64,000 nucleotides of DNA from an uncultured Commensalibacter sp. (GCA_945266285.1 CALYOP010000005.1:62001-126000), one strand, 5' to 3'. Shown: positions 22,992-30,432, counted from the stretch's first letter. Notes: generated by a model from the sequence alone, not told the origin. A program made the numbers and translations.

Positions 22992-23524
22992 TGTCACAAT
23001 TTCAATCCATCACTTCCTTAAACAGTATTCTAACGCTGACGGCTTCTGATCCAACGGTGACCGATACCATTGCCGACAAGCTTGGTTTAGGCAATAGCCT
23101 TGATGGCTATGATCAGGCAGCTTCCTCCATTATCGGCGTTCCCTTTAACGTGCGGGGATTTGCTTCTACCAATGCCATAATGGCGCAGTCAACAACCGCA
23201 TCCGAATATCGCGTAACGTTGGACGGCGGACTTCTGGTTGGCCTTCTGCCAACTTCCGATATTATCAATGTAACGATGGATGTCGAAGCCCCAGGCAGTG
23301 CCAAAAAATGGTTTGATGCACTTTACAGCTATCAGATTGTCAGACGCGAGGCCATTCACTTTACCGGCGTATTGCAGGTGCCTGCTTTGGGCATGACTTA
23401 TACCTTTACCGATGGAGCCTTGATTAACTGGATGGCTTTTCCGCCTCATTCAACCACCCTGCAAGCCCTTTCCTACAGTTTTGTCTTTAAAATGACCAGC
23501 CTTGATGGAGTGCTCAATGCGTAG
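22991..23524 (+). CDS. Tail tube-like protein
   Basis: 177 residues, coupled to the sheath gene by a TAATG overlap. The sequence is beta-rich, ending SYSFVFKMTSLDGVLNA, with GVPFNVRGFASTNAIMAQSTTASEYRVTLDGGLLVG in the middle. Position directly after the sheath and before the tail chaperones identifies it as the inner tube. TAG stop. Confidence 0.72.
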   Translation: MSQFQSITSLNSILTLTASDPTVTDTIADKLGLGNSLDGYDQAASSIIGVPFNVRGFASTNAIMAQSTTASEYRVTLDGGLLVGLLPTSDIINVTMDVEAPGSAKKWFDALYSYQIVRREAIHFTGVLQVPALGMTYTFTDGALINWMAFPPHSTTLQALSYSFVFKMTSLDGVLNA

Positions 23525-24125
23525 AGTTCAAACCATTCGCATTACCGGCAATAATCGCGATGCTAATAAAAGCTACCGCATTCATGAAATGTCGGCTTTT
23601 GATACCGAAACCTTTGCTTCCCGAGCAGTCAGTGCCCTGCTCAGAGCGCTGCCCATGAATCTTTCGGATATTTTTTCCAATGCAGCCTCTGCCTTTGTGC
23701 TTTCCATTAACAAACAGGGCGATCAAGAAGAAGAAAACTGGCCGGCAATAGAAGAGATTGAAGAAAAGCTGGTGGATTTCAGCACAGAATCCCTGGCCGG
23801 TCTTTTTGCCTCACAGTTTTTCAATGTCCCCTTTCCTGAATATCGGGAACTTTCCACCCAATTGCTCTGGCAATGCGAAGCGTTCAAGCTGATGGATGCT
23901 AATGGACTGGAAGTCTACGAAAAACTTACGCCTGATAATCTCGATATTTACGTGCAGGAAGCGTCAACGATTTACACGCTTAAGCGGGAGGCGTTCAAGT
24001 TGCACACCGATTTTTTTATCAGAGAAAGCGCCCCCGATTTAAAACGATTTTTCGTAAGGGCGCGGATAAGACAGCAAGCCTTAGACAGTCTTATGCAAAA
24101 CCCGTCAATTTCACCCGAGCCATAA
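23517..24125 (+). CDS. Tail assembly chaperone, upstream (G-like) part
   Basis: 202 residues from ATG 23517, which overlaps the tube gene. It contains EMSAFDTETFASRAVSALLRALPMN, a Glu-rich helix (DQEEENWPAIEEIEEKLVDF), and a Tyr/Phe-rich C-terminal region. It sits between tube and tape measure, where nearly all long-tailed phages encode G/GT-like chaperones. The -1 frame is open past its stop and runs into the 48-codon ORF at 24128, with three candidate slippery heptamers in the last 115 bases. Confidence 0.78.
   Translation: MRRVQTIRITGNNRDANKSYRIHEMSAFDTETFASRAVSALLRALPMNLSDIFSNAASAFVLSINKQGDQEEENWPAIEEIEEKLVDFSTESLAGLFASQFFNVPFPEYRELSTQLLWQCEAFKLMDANGLEVYEKLTPDNLDIYVQEASTIYTLKREAFKLHTDFFIRESAPDLKRFFVRARIRQQALDSLMQNPSISPEP
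24011..24104 (+). promoter_or_regulatory. Candidate -1 ribosomal frameshift signals
   Basis: In the chaperone's zero frame, three X-XXY-YYZ heptamers are present: T-TTT-TTT (24011-24017), T-TTA-AAA (24038-24044) and A-AAC-CCG (24098-24104). A -1 shift at any of them continues through the stop at 24123-24125 to the TAA at 24272-24274, because the -1 frame has no stop in between. T-TTA-AAA is the strongest by known slippery-site behaviour; A-AAC-CCG is nearest the end of the gene. Confidence 0.65.
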
Positions 24126-24127
24126 GC

Positions 24128-24274
24128 ATGGTGCTGGAATCCCGCCTTGCCAGCCTGCATGAATTGCAAAGCGTTTATGGCATTGAGGATCTTTATAACT
24201 TTATCGAACTCATCACCGTGCAGAATTATAACGAAGCCTTAATCCAGAACTTCTATTCCAGCGAAACGAATTAA
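24128..24274 (+). CDS. Tail chaperone C-terminal extension (T-like), 48 codons
   Basis: ATG 24128 opens a 48-codon frame (LASLHELQSVYGIEDLYNFIELITVQNYN in the middle), predicted helical, ending one base before the tape measure start. It lies in the -1 frame relative to the upstream chaperone. It resembles the small DUF6889-like proteins at this position. By analogy with lambda G/GT it is probably made mainly as a frameshift fusion, though independent initiation is possible. Confidence 0.65.
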   Translation: MVLESRLASLHELQSVYGIEDLYNFIELITVQNYNEALIQNFYSSETN

Positions 24275-24275
24275 T

Positions 24276-26564
24276 ATGGCCATTGAAACCAGAAAAATCG
24301 GCATTCATTTCGAGGCGGATGTCAGCAAGTTTATTGATGATGTGGCCAAAGCCAATGATATCTTTAAAAACACCATGCAGAAAATGCAGGGTGAAACCCG
24401 TGAAACGCAAAAGGTTCTGGAGGAATACGCCAAACATTACGGCTTATCCATTGAACAGACCAGACGGGTTTTTGACCGGATCAGAAAAGATCGGGAAGAG
24501 GAGGAACAACGAAATACTGAACGCGAACGCATAGCCCAGAATAACCGCCGTCTGGAAATGCAGCATTATAATGACCGCATTACCGCCGTACGAAATCTGG
24601 GTCTTGCCATGGCGGGTCTGGTCGCAGCCCAGGCCACAATTGACAAGTTCTTTGACTGGTCAAAAAACCTGACCTCTCTGGATCAGTTCTCGAAAATGAT
24701 CGGCACCGCTACCGATAAGGTCATTGCCTTTCGCAATGCAGCCCATGAGAATAATGTTGAATATGGTTCAGCAAACAGCATGCTTGCCCGTGCCAGCGAC
24801 TATAATTACAAGTTGCGTTACGATATTGGCAGCATGTCAAAAGAACAGAGCATTCTTGCGCGTTATAATTCCGAACTAAGCAATGCGACTGATAGTCATG
24901 GTCGGGAATATGATGCAACAGACCGTATGCGGCAATGGGCTAAAGCCTTACGTAACTTTGGAGCATATAATCCCCAAGACCGTATCATGCAACGACACCT
25001 CGCAGAATCTGTTGCAGGCGACGATCCGGCAATGACCGATTGGCTTTTGTCAGGCAATATTAACAAAGACCTGCAAGACCATATGGGGCAAGGCACAAAG
25101 ATTGCTGGCAAAGTCAAAACCGCACGCGATTTAATGCAACAAAAAGCCAAACAAGACAATGAAAAGGGCGTAATTGAAAGCGAGGCCTTCGGCAATATCA
25201 GCCCTATAGCTGTCAAATTCATGGAAGCCTTCAACAACTTCCTTGCCCAGCATGAAGCCATGGCTGCCTTTATTGTTAATTTCGGACAGTTCATCATTCT
25301 GCTTGGCACCCTGCGCAGTTCAATGAAAGGCCTCCCCAAAGGGGTGGTTACAGGCACTGCCAGCCCCGCTTCTACTGAAATTATTCCAGCCGTAAGCCAT
25401 TCAACTACTGGATCGGTCGGAAGTAAAGTTACCCCGCCTTCCGGAGAGATAACACTGGGTGAAACAGCGACCAGAGGTGCAATTGGGAATGCGGTTACTC
25501 CTGCCACGGAGAGCATAACCATTGCTGAAACCGCTGCTAAAACCTCACGCTTTGCCCTGTCAGGGCCGGTCGTAGCGGGCATTACCGCAGGTGTTGCCAT
25601 GCTCTATCCCAAACAGACTGCAACCGATGATACCTTCACCGGAAGAAAGGCCGCCGACCGTCGACGACAGATTGAAACCACAGTCAATGGCAGGCTTCAT
25701 CGTTCTTTCTGGTCAGACAAGCTTTATGTCGAGGATGAAAACGGCAATTATATTTTTCTGAATGACAATAATGAATCCGTTAATAGCATTAAAAAACGGA
25801 TGGAAAACGTCGTTGAAAAAAGAAAAAAGGTTGAAGAAACTTGGAATCCTCTAAGCTGGATATTCCCACAAGCTCACGGGGAAGAGCGCAGAGCCGATCC
25901 CGATCCCGATAGCGATCCGCATTACCGCCGCTCGGATGTTCCAACCAAACAGTCATCCATCCGACCCAATGAAGCCTTTAAGGCTGCGGCCGAGTTCTTT
26001 ACCTCCAAAGGTCTGAGTGCTGAACAGACTGCGGGACTTCTGGCCCGTATGGAAAAGGAATCAGGCGGACGCTATGATGCGCAGAACCCACATGGTTCGG
26101 CTTATGGTCTATTTCAATGGACAACCCCACGGCAGAAGGATTTCAAACGCGTTTTTGGTTATGACATCCATCAGGCCGGCATGAATGACCAGCTTCGCTT
26201 TCTATGGTGGGAACTCAACAATACCGAAGCACGCGGTATGCGAAAACTATTGGGCGCAAACTCGCCTTATGATGCAGGTTACGCGGTATCCAAGGACATT
26301 ATCCGCCCTGGCAGTAGTGAAGCCGAACGGCTGCGGGAAGCCATGGTTACCGGCGATCGTGCAAGATTATGGTATGACAGATTACCCGCCATGATGAACG
26401 GCAATACCACCAACAATAATAACAACAGCACCGCCAATCACCACTATTCCATCAACGTCCATGTCACGGGCAAAACCGACGGCAAAACTCTGGCTGAGGA
26501 AATCAAACGCAACCTCCCCGGCCCCTCCCTTCACGCTACCCATACGAACAACGGGTTATGGTAA
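24276..26564 (+). CDS. Tape measure protein with C-terminal tail lysozyme domain
   Basis: 762 residues. The N-terminal half is helical and coiled-coil rich (residues about 20-110), with hydrophobic stretches near 105-120 and 300-320. A Ser/Thr/Ala-rich repeat-like zone follows at about 365-430. Residues of about 565-700 match the phage tail lysozyme domain: FFTSKGLSAEQTAGLLARMEKESGG with a probable catalytic Glu, then GSAYGLFQWTTPRQKDF. The domain would cut peptidoglycan during DNA injection. Length sets a tail of roughly 100 nm by the usual scaling, an estimate only. The C-terminus has an Asn/Thr linker. Confidence 0.9.
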   Translation: MAIETRKIGIHFEADVSKFIDDVAKANDIFKNTMQKMQGETRETQKVLEEYAKHYGLSIEQTRRVFDRIRKDREEEEQRNTERERIAQNNRRLEMQHYNDRITAVRNLGLAMAGLVAAQATIDKFFDWSKNLTSLDQFSKMIGTATDKVIAFRNAAHENNVEYGSANSMLARASDYNYKLRYDIGSMSKEQSILARYNSELSNATDSHGREYDATDRMRQWAKALRNFGAYNPQDRIMQRHLAESVAGDDPAMTDWLLSGNINKDLQDHMGQGTKIAGKVKTARDLMQQKAKQDNEKGVIESEAFGNISPIAVKFMEAFNNFLAQHEAMAAFIVNFGQFIILLGTLRSSMKGLPKGVVTGTASPASTEIIPAVSHSTTGSVGSKVTPPSGEITLGETATRGAIGNAVTPATESITIAETAAKTSRFALSGPVVAGITAGVAMLYPKQTATDDTFTGRKAADRRRQIETTVNGRLHRSFWSDKLYVEDENGNYIFLNDNNESVNSIKKRMENVVEKRKKVEETWNPLSWIFPQAHGEERRADPDPDSDPHYRRSDVPTKQSSIRPNEAFKAAAEFFTSKGLSAEQTAGLLARMEKESGGRYDAQNPHGSAYGLFQWTTPRQKDFKRVFGYDIHQAGMNDQLRFLWWELNNTEARGMRKLLGANSPYDAGYAVSKDIIRPGSSEAERLREAMVTGDRARLWYDRLPAMMNGNTTNNNNNSTANHHYSINVHVTGKTDGKTLAEEIKRNLPGPSLHATHTNNGLW

Positions 26565-26566
26565 GA

Positions 26567-27073
26567 TTATTCATCGTTAACAGGGGCTAGTTTTGCTTTT
26601 TGCACGCAGTCCTTACTATAAGGAGTTTCATTTTGACAAGTTTTAATAACATCTGGTTCAATGCTGCATGAAAAACTAAAATCGTAACTATTCCCTGCTA
26701 CAATACCTTCACCGAAAACAGTAAATATACACTTATTGTTTTTATATTCTCGTGTAATGTTGTAAGGAAGATCATGTTCAACAACATACGATCCAACACT
26801 AACCTGAGGATGATAGACAGCACACCAAATAGGATAATTTTTTGGTATACTTTTTAACGAAAGACAAGCTTGCTTTTCTGGAGAAGTTGCGAAAACCTCT
26901 GTTAAAGCGGTTGAAACTTTTTCTTCCAATGCTTCTAATGAGTTACGGTCTTTACTAGGACTATAGTTAAACCAGTCGATTAAAATCAAAACTATGAGCA
27001 CTGTTCCAGTAAAAAAGAAAATAATCTTAAATGACTGCACGAAAAACGATAAAAATTTCTCAAAAAAGTCCAT
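26567..27073 (-). CDS. Single-pass membrane protein, candidate moron
   Basis: 168 residues read against the tail operon. An N-terminal membrane helix (FKIIFFFTGTVLIVLILIDWF, residues about 15-35) is followed by a periplasmic-type domain with several Cys residues that could form disulfides (ACLSLK, IWCAVYH, NKCIFTV, FSCSIE, TCQNE, DCVQK). No family is recognised. The orientation, AT-rich composition and insertion between tape measure and baseplate genes are hallmarks of a moron, a gene expressed in the lysogen. A surface or exclusion role is speculative. Confidence 0.55.
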   Translation of the reverse strand: MDFFEKFLSFFVQSFKIIFFFTGTVLIVLILIDWFNYSPSKDRNSLEALEEKVSTALTEVFATSPEKQACLSLKSIPKNYPIWCAVYHPQVSVGSYVVEHDLPYNITREYKNNKCIFTVFGEGIVAGNSYDFSFSCSIEPDVIKTCQNETPYSKDCVQKAKLAPVNDE

Positions 27074-27280
27074 CCCTATCCCCTTTCAGTATCCGAACGA
27101 TATACCTTCGAAATATTAACGACAAGGGGAATGAATTAACATTGGGGTGATGGATACAATTGCTATAAAACTTTATGGGTTTATATCAACCAAATGCGCT
27201 TATATTTAGAAGATATGACCATAATAGCCACACCTTTACTTTAGAGATATTTGGATAGAATGCATCTTAAGGCACCACCG

Positions 27281-27679
27281 TTATGGAATCAAATCTTCAA
27301 TTGATACGGATAGTGCTTTTGCGATTCTCTTTAACGTTTCAACATTGGGTAATACTTTACCATTCTCTAGTCTAGCTACATACGAACGCGTTACGCCAAC
27401 TATCTGCGCCAACTCCGTTTGTGTCATACCCTTTTGAACTCGAAGTTTACGAAAAACATTTTCAGAAAAATCCTCTTTTTCATAAAATACAGTTTTTTCT
27501 AACGCTGCTATCCGCTCAGATAGCTCAAAAATCTTTGTCTGATTATCTGAAAAAGAACTTTCAAGACGACCAAGAATTTCTGTAGTCAGCGAGCGTCTAT
27601 TGGCTTCAGCTTCCTTTTCAAGCTTCTCTCTAAGAGGTTCTGGAAGTCTAAGTTTAAATAAAGGGTCTGCTCTTTTCAT
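27281..27679 (-). CDS. Mnt-like regulator: ribbon-helix-helix fused to XRE HTH
   Basis: 132 residues with two DNA-binding domains. Residues 1-45 are an Arc/Mnt ribbon-helix-helix (PLFKLRLPEPLREKLEKEAEANRRSLTTEILGRL). A Glu/Lys helix at about 45-70 links to an XRE helix-turn-helix at about 77-131 (FRKLRVQKGMTQTELAQIVGVTRSYVARLENGK). It is divergent from the Arc-like gene at 27770 across an operator region, as mnt is from arc-ant in phage P22. A fused RHH-HTH regulator in this place is unusual. It likely represses the rightward antirepressor promoter and perhaps a second site through the HTH. Confidence 0.75.
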   Translation of the reverse strand: MKRADPLFKLRLPEPLREKLEKEAEANRRSLTTEILGRLESSFSDNQTKIFELSERIAALEKTVFYEKEDFSENVFRKLRVQKGMTQTELAQIVGVTRSYVARLENGKVLPNVETLKRIAKALSVSIEDLIP

Positions 27680-27706
27680 AAACTTTCATATAGCAAATTA
27701 TTTTTA

Positions 27707-27751
27707 TTGACGATATGGTACACATTGTGTGCTATAATGTGGTCTACATTG
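27707..27751. promoter_or_regulatory. Arc/Mnt operator region with extended -10 promoter
   Basis: An extended -10 element TGCTATAAT (27730-27738) drives the Arc-like gene; TTGACG at 27707 is 20 bp away, too far for a good -35. Direct repeats TGGTACACATTG (27716-27727) and TGGTCTACATTG (27740-27751), 10 of 12 identical, flank the -10 box, and ACACA-T-TGTGT at 27720-27730 is palindromic. These suit ribbon-helix-helix dimers. Confidence 0.6.
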
Positions 27752-27769
27752 ATTAATAAAGGAGGCTTT

Positions 27770-27943
27770 ATGAACCAAGAAAAAATATTTTTTAGACTAA
27801 GAATTCCTGAAGAAATGAAAAATTGGCTCAAAGAAAAATCCAAGAAAAATCGTAGATCAATCAACGGACAAATTTTGTTTTATTTGGATAAAGCCAAAGA
27901 ATTGGAAAAATTGGAGACAGATTCTAATGAGAAAAACGTCTAA
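27770..27943 (+). CDS. Arc-like ribbon-helix-helix repressor
   Basis: 57 residues from ATG 27770 with a strong GGAGG ribosome-binding site. The sequence FFRLRIPEEMKNWLKEKSKKNRRSINGQILFYL has the Arc pattern: beta-strand F-x-L-R-x-P, then N-x-R-S-x-N-x-x-I. It is the first gene on the rightward antirepressor transcript, as arc is in P22. A 24-codon basic ORF (27927-28001) overlaps its end, and a hairpin (27955-27993) separates it from the KilA-N gene. Confidence 0.78.
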   Translation: MNQEKIFFRLRIPEEMKNWLKEKSKKNRRSINGQILFYLDKAKELEKLETDSNEKNV

Positions 27944-28023
27944 TAAAAAAATAAAAGCAGCGGATCAGTCGCCAAACTTGAACTCCGCTGCTTCGAAATA
28001 ATTCCTGAAAGGAAACTATCACT

Positions 28024-28725
28024 ATGACTAATATAAACAATTCTTACCTAAATGCCAATACCCTTACCATTGCTGGCACTAAAATCAAGCAAGACGCTGA
28101 GGGGCGTTTCTGTTTAAATGATTGCCATAAAGCTTCTGGTGGCGATCCTAATAAACGTCCCCAGATGTGGTTAAGAAACGATCAGACCCAAGATTTAATT
28201 AAGGAAATAACCGATGCGCAAATTTGCGCATCGCCTTTATCGACTGTTAAGGGAGGCATAGAACAAGGCACCTACGCAGTTAAAGAATTGGTCTACGCCT
28301 ACGCCATGTGGATTAGTCCTGCTTTTCATTTGCAAGTCATTCGAGCTTACGACGATCTGATCAACGGGCGGCTACAAGAACCCCAATTTGCAATTCCAAA
28401 ATCCTATTCAGAGGCTTTACGCCTTGCAGCCGATCAGGCGGAACAGCTTAAGGAGCTAAAACCCAAAGCCGAAGCTTTGGAACGCATTGCTCTTTACAAA
28501 ATAATATTGACACAAATTCAAGCGTCATTTAGAGTCGGAGTTACTAGATTTCACAAGCGGTTTCCGCATCCGATAACTTGGCGGTTTTTTTATGCCTACA
28601 TAATAAAAATTTATGTCGGGTGGAGAGGCACCAATACAATACCCGTAAGGGGAATAATGCCCAGAACATCTTGTGAAGTTCTAGTTGACACCCGACACCA
28701 AACAATTGCGTTTGGTATCAAATAA
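28024..28725 (+). CDS. KilA-N protein, C-terminus replaced by leader RNA sequence
   Basis: The first 160 residues are genuine: a KilA-N domain (FCLNDCHKASGGDPNKRPQMWLRNDQTQ ... GTYAVKELVYAYAMWISPAFHLQVIRAYDDL) followed by the linker ALRLAADQAEQLKELKPKAEALERIA that normally leads into an ANT/KilA-C domain. From about residue 163 the frame enters a promoter (28507) and a structured RNA region, and the encoded tail of about 70 residues looks non-protein-like. The gene therefore appears truncated by recombination within the PKAE linker, which the ANT-containing protein at 28751 also has. The KilA-N head could still bind DNA. Confidence 0.65.
   Translation: MTNINNSYLNANTLTIAGTKIKQDAEGRFCLNDCHKASGGDPNKRPQMWLRNDQTQDLIKEITDAQICASPLSTVKGGIEQGTYAVKELVYAYAMWISPAFHLQVIRAYDDLINGRLQEPQFAIPKSYSEALRLAADQAEQLKELKPKAEALERIALYKIILTQIQASFRVGVTRFHKRFPHPITWRFFYAYIIKIYVGWRGTNTIPVRGIMPRTSCEVLVDTRHQTIAFGIK
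28542..28593 (+). ncRNA. C4-like antisense RNA of the antirepressor operon
   Basis: A promoter (TTGACA 28507-28512, 17-bp spacer, TAGAGT 28530-28535) predicts transcription from about 28542. CCGC/GCGG plus a T7 run ends near 28593, giving a roughly 52-base RNA. Its segment TTCACAAG (28550-28557) is fully complementary to CTTGTGAA (28670-28677). Just beyond the terminator, TGTCGGGTG (28614-28622) pairs with CACCCGACA (28689-28697). Both targets lie in a short ORF before the antirepressor. This matches the logic of P1/P7 C4 RNA, which blocks icd-ant translation. No covariance search was possible. Confidence 0.55.
28657..28725 (+). CDS. Icd-like leader ORF, 22 codons
   Basis: ATG 28657 follows an AAGGGG ribosome-binding site and encodes 22 residues (MPRTSCEVLVDTRHQTIAF at the start), stopping 25 bases before the antirepressor ATG. 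Both complementary C4-like segments fall in it, so it is the likely translational target that couples to the antirepressor. It is in the same frame as the KilA-N gene, which explains the long chimeric frame. Confidence 0.45.
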   Translation: MPRTSCEVLVDTRHQTIAFGIK

Positions 28726-28750
28726 CTTAAATATCACAAGGAGAGCTTCT

Positions 28751-29488
28751 ATGGCTCAAAACGTAATTTTATTTTCATTTGAAAATATTGAAATTCGTGC
28801 TTTCGAAATTAATGGTGAAGCATGGTTCGCAGCATCCGAAGTGGCAAAAGCTCTGGGGTATCAAAGACCTGCCGATGCTGTAAGAACTCATTGTAAAGGG
28901 GTCGGTGAAACGCAGACCCCTTCTGCTGGTGGTTTGCAAAACATAAAAATCATACCTGAGCGAGATGTTTATCGTTTGGTAATGCGTTCAAAACTTCCAT
29001 CGGCGGAACAGTTTGAAGAAAAAGTTGTTGGTGAGATTCTCCCCTCCATTCGCAAGACGGGTGGATATATGACGACCATCCCCAATGAAACGCCCGAAGA
29101 AACCATGGCTCGTGCTTTGATGATCGCAAAGGATAAAATCGAACAGCGCGATAAACAGATTGAAGTATTACGACCCAAAGCCGAAGTTTATGATCGGATC
29201 GTTTTGGCAGATGAGGCATTCTGTTTGACTGATGCTGCCAAATTATTGCAGACCAACCCCAAAAAGCTGATTGATTTCCTCAGCGCGAACCATTGGATAT
29301 ATCGACGCGTTGGCAATAAAAACTGGATTGCCTATCAGGATAAAATCCAGGCGGGTTATCTGGAGCATAAAGTTACTGAGATATTCCAAAACGACGGAAC
29401 CAGCAAAATAAGGGAACAGGTCAAAATTACGCCAAAAGGAATAACAAAGCTCTCCAAACTACTTTCTTCTGACATGGAGGCCGCATAA
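28751..29488 (+). CDS. ant: Antirepressor, BRO-N plus ANT/KilA-C domains
   Basis: 245 residues from ATG 28751, with AAGGAGAG upstream. Residues 1-100 are BRO-N (IEIRAFEINGEAWFAASEVAKALGYQRPADAV ... VMRSKLPSAEQFEEKVVGEILPSIRKTGG). Residues of about 115-235 are the ANT/KilA-C domain (ALMIAKDKIEQRDKQIEVLRPKAEVYDRI, ... WIYRRVGNKNWIAYQDKIQAGYLEHK). Since the prophage repressors lack a self-cleaving domain, an antirepressor of this type is a likely induction route. Its expression appears to be controlled by Arc/Mnt-like proteins and the C4-like RNA. Confidence 0.82.
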   Translation: MAQNVILFSFENIEIRAFEINGEAWFAASEVAKALGYQRPADAVRTHCKGVGETQTPSAGGLQNIKIIPERDVYRLVMRSKLPSAEQFEEKVVGEILPSIRKTGGYMTTIPNETPEETMARALMIAKDKIEQRDKQIEVLRPKAEVYDRIVLADEAFCLTDAAKLLQTNPKKLIDFLSANHWIYRRVGNKNWIAYQDKIQAGYLEHKVTEIFQNDGTSKIREQVKITPKGITKLSKLLSSDMEAA

Positions 29489-29820
29489 TGACCAACACCG
29501 TCCATGTTGCTTTCTTTCAGGATGCAGAAAAGATACTTTCCGAGGATACGGAGAAAAAAGCTGCCATTTATGAAACTCATCGTCTGGCAGGTGAGTTGGC
29601 CAAGACTATTCCGATGATTTTGGATATGCTGCGAGAGTATTTCACAGAAGCAACAAAAATTTCAGAACCTTTATCGGGAAAAGAACAAGAGCGCATCCTT
29701 GATTTGGATAATCGCTTTCACTGGGTCAGCGATATTTTGCAAGACAAAGCCGATGATATGGCAAAAGCTATGCGAGATGCAGACCTTTCCGAACACCTTT
29801 TAGAAATGGAACAACCCTAA
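29488..29820 (+). CDS. Hypothetical protein, 110 aa, coupled to antirepressor
   Basis: The start ATG overlaps the antirepressor stop as TAATG, so the two are made together. The protein is acidic and helical (LAKTIPMILDMLREYFTEATKISEP, ... LDLDNRFHWVSDILQDKADDMAKAMRDA). No domain is recognised. It could be a partner or modulator of the antirepressor. Confidence 0.55.
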   Translation: MTNTVHVAFFQDAEKILSEDTEKKAAIYETHRLAGELAKTIPMILDMLREYFTEATKISEPLSGKEQERILDLDNRFHWVSDILQDKADDMAKAMRDADLSEHLLEMEQP

Positions 29821-29826
29821 TCCCCT

Positions 29827-29850
29827 AAGCCACCCACGCGGTGGCTTTTT
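29827..29850 (+). terminator. Terminator of the antirepressor operon
   Basis: AAGCCACC pairs with GGTGGCTT around a CACGC loop and is followed by a T-run. It separates the rightward antirepressor operon from the leftward toxin-antitoxin pair. Confidence 0.85.
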
Positions 29851-30130
29851 AAATGGAAAGACGCAGATTAAGGGCTTTGACGACTTTGATCACCGTATCA
29901 AAGCTTGGACTGACTTCGCCCGATAACGCTTTATAAAGGCTTGCCCGACCAAGACCGGTATCTTTGGCCAATTGGGTCATGCCTTTGGCTCTGGCAATAT
30001 TGCCCAGCGCTTTGGCGATAAAGGCAGCATCCCCGTTTGATTCGTCAATACAGGCCTGCAAATAAGCCTGCATATCTGCTTCGCTCCTAAGGTGCTCAGC
30101 ACTGTCCCATTTTCGAAGTTTAATGCTCAT
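29849..30130 (-). CDS. Antitoxin, HI1420/HigA-like HTH
   Basis: 93 residues with the standard addiction-module antidote layout: WDSAEHLRSEADMQAYLQACIDE at the start, then AAFIAKALGNIARAKGMTQLAKDTGLGRASLYKALSGEVSPSFDTVIKVVKALNL, an XRE-type helix-turn-helix. It follows its toxin with an ATGA overlap, the toxin-first order typical of HI1419/HI1420 pairs. It should bind the toxin and repress the operon at the palindrome at 30441-30458. Confidence 0.85.
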   Translation of the reverse strand: MSIKLRKWDSAEHLRSEADMQAYLQACIDESNGDAAFIAKALGNIARAKGMTQLAKDTGLGRASLYKALSGEVSPSFDTVIKVVKALNLRLSI

Positions 30131-30432
30131 TCTTCTGCCTCCTTTAAGGCTTCAACCAGCTTGATTGCTTGTTTGATATCTTTGCTTTGGGTCGATTTAT
30201 CACCACCGGCCAACAGGATAATAATGGTGTCATTTTGCTCATAAAAATAAATACGATAACCAGGGCCGAAGAAAAAACGTAACTCAGAAATCGCTTCTGA
30301 AACCGCTTTTACATCACCAAAATAACCGTCTTCCATGCGATCGATACGCGCCTGAATACGTCTTTTGCCCTGAGCATCCCTGAGCTTGTCAAACCATGTA
30401 TCAAATTGGGGGGTCGTATAAATCGTCTTCAT
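30127..30432 (-). CDS. Toxin, HI1419/RelE-like (Gp49 family)
   Basis: 101 residues from ATG 30432 (MKTIYTTPQFDTWFDKLRDAQGKRRIQARIDRMEDG). The pattern FDTWFDKL, RIQARIDRME, ISELRFFFGPGYRIYF and LLAGGDKSTQSKDIKQAIKL is that of RelE-superfamily Gp49/HigB toxins, ribosome-dependent mRNA endonucleases. An upstream in-frame start would lie inside the operator, so I use 30432. It overlaps the antitoxin by ATGA. Located between the antirepressor island and the baseplate genes. Confidence 0.85.
   Translation of the reverse strand: MKTIYTTPQFDTWFDKLRDAQGKRRIQARIDRMEDGYFGDVKAVSEAISELRFFFGPGYRIYFYEQNDTIIILLAGGDKSTQSKDIKQAIKLVEALKEAEE

Noticed and set aside
6291-23524. Possible amber recoding in the phage (in-frame TAG at 6612 and in a tiny frame at 13564-13640)
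   Set aside because: TAG is the normal stop of several intact phage genes (18799, 19649, 22991 and 35317 genes), so recoding would extend them wrongly. The 13564 frame is too short to support.
24896-25600. Leftward frame of 234 codons opposite the tape measure
   Set aside because: Repetitive Ala/Ser/Val composition derives from the Thr/Ala-rich coding strand; no start context and no neighbours in that direction.
28510-28725. Last 70 codons of the KilA-N frame as real protein
   Set aside because: The region holds a promoter, a terminator and paired RNA segments, and its encoded residues do not resemble the expected ANT domain.
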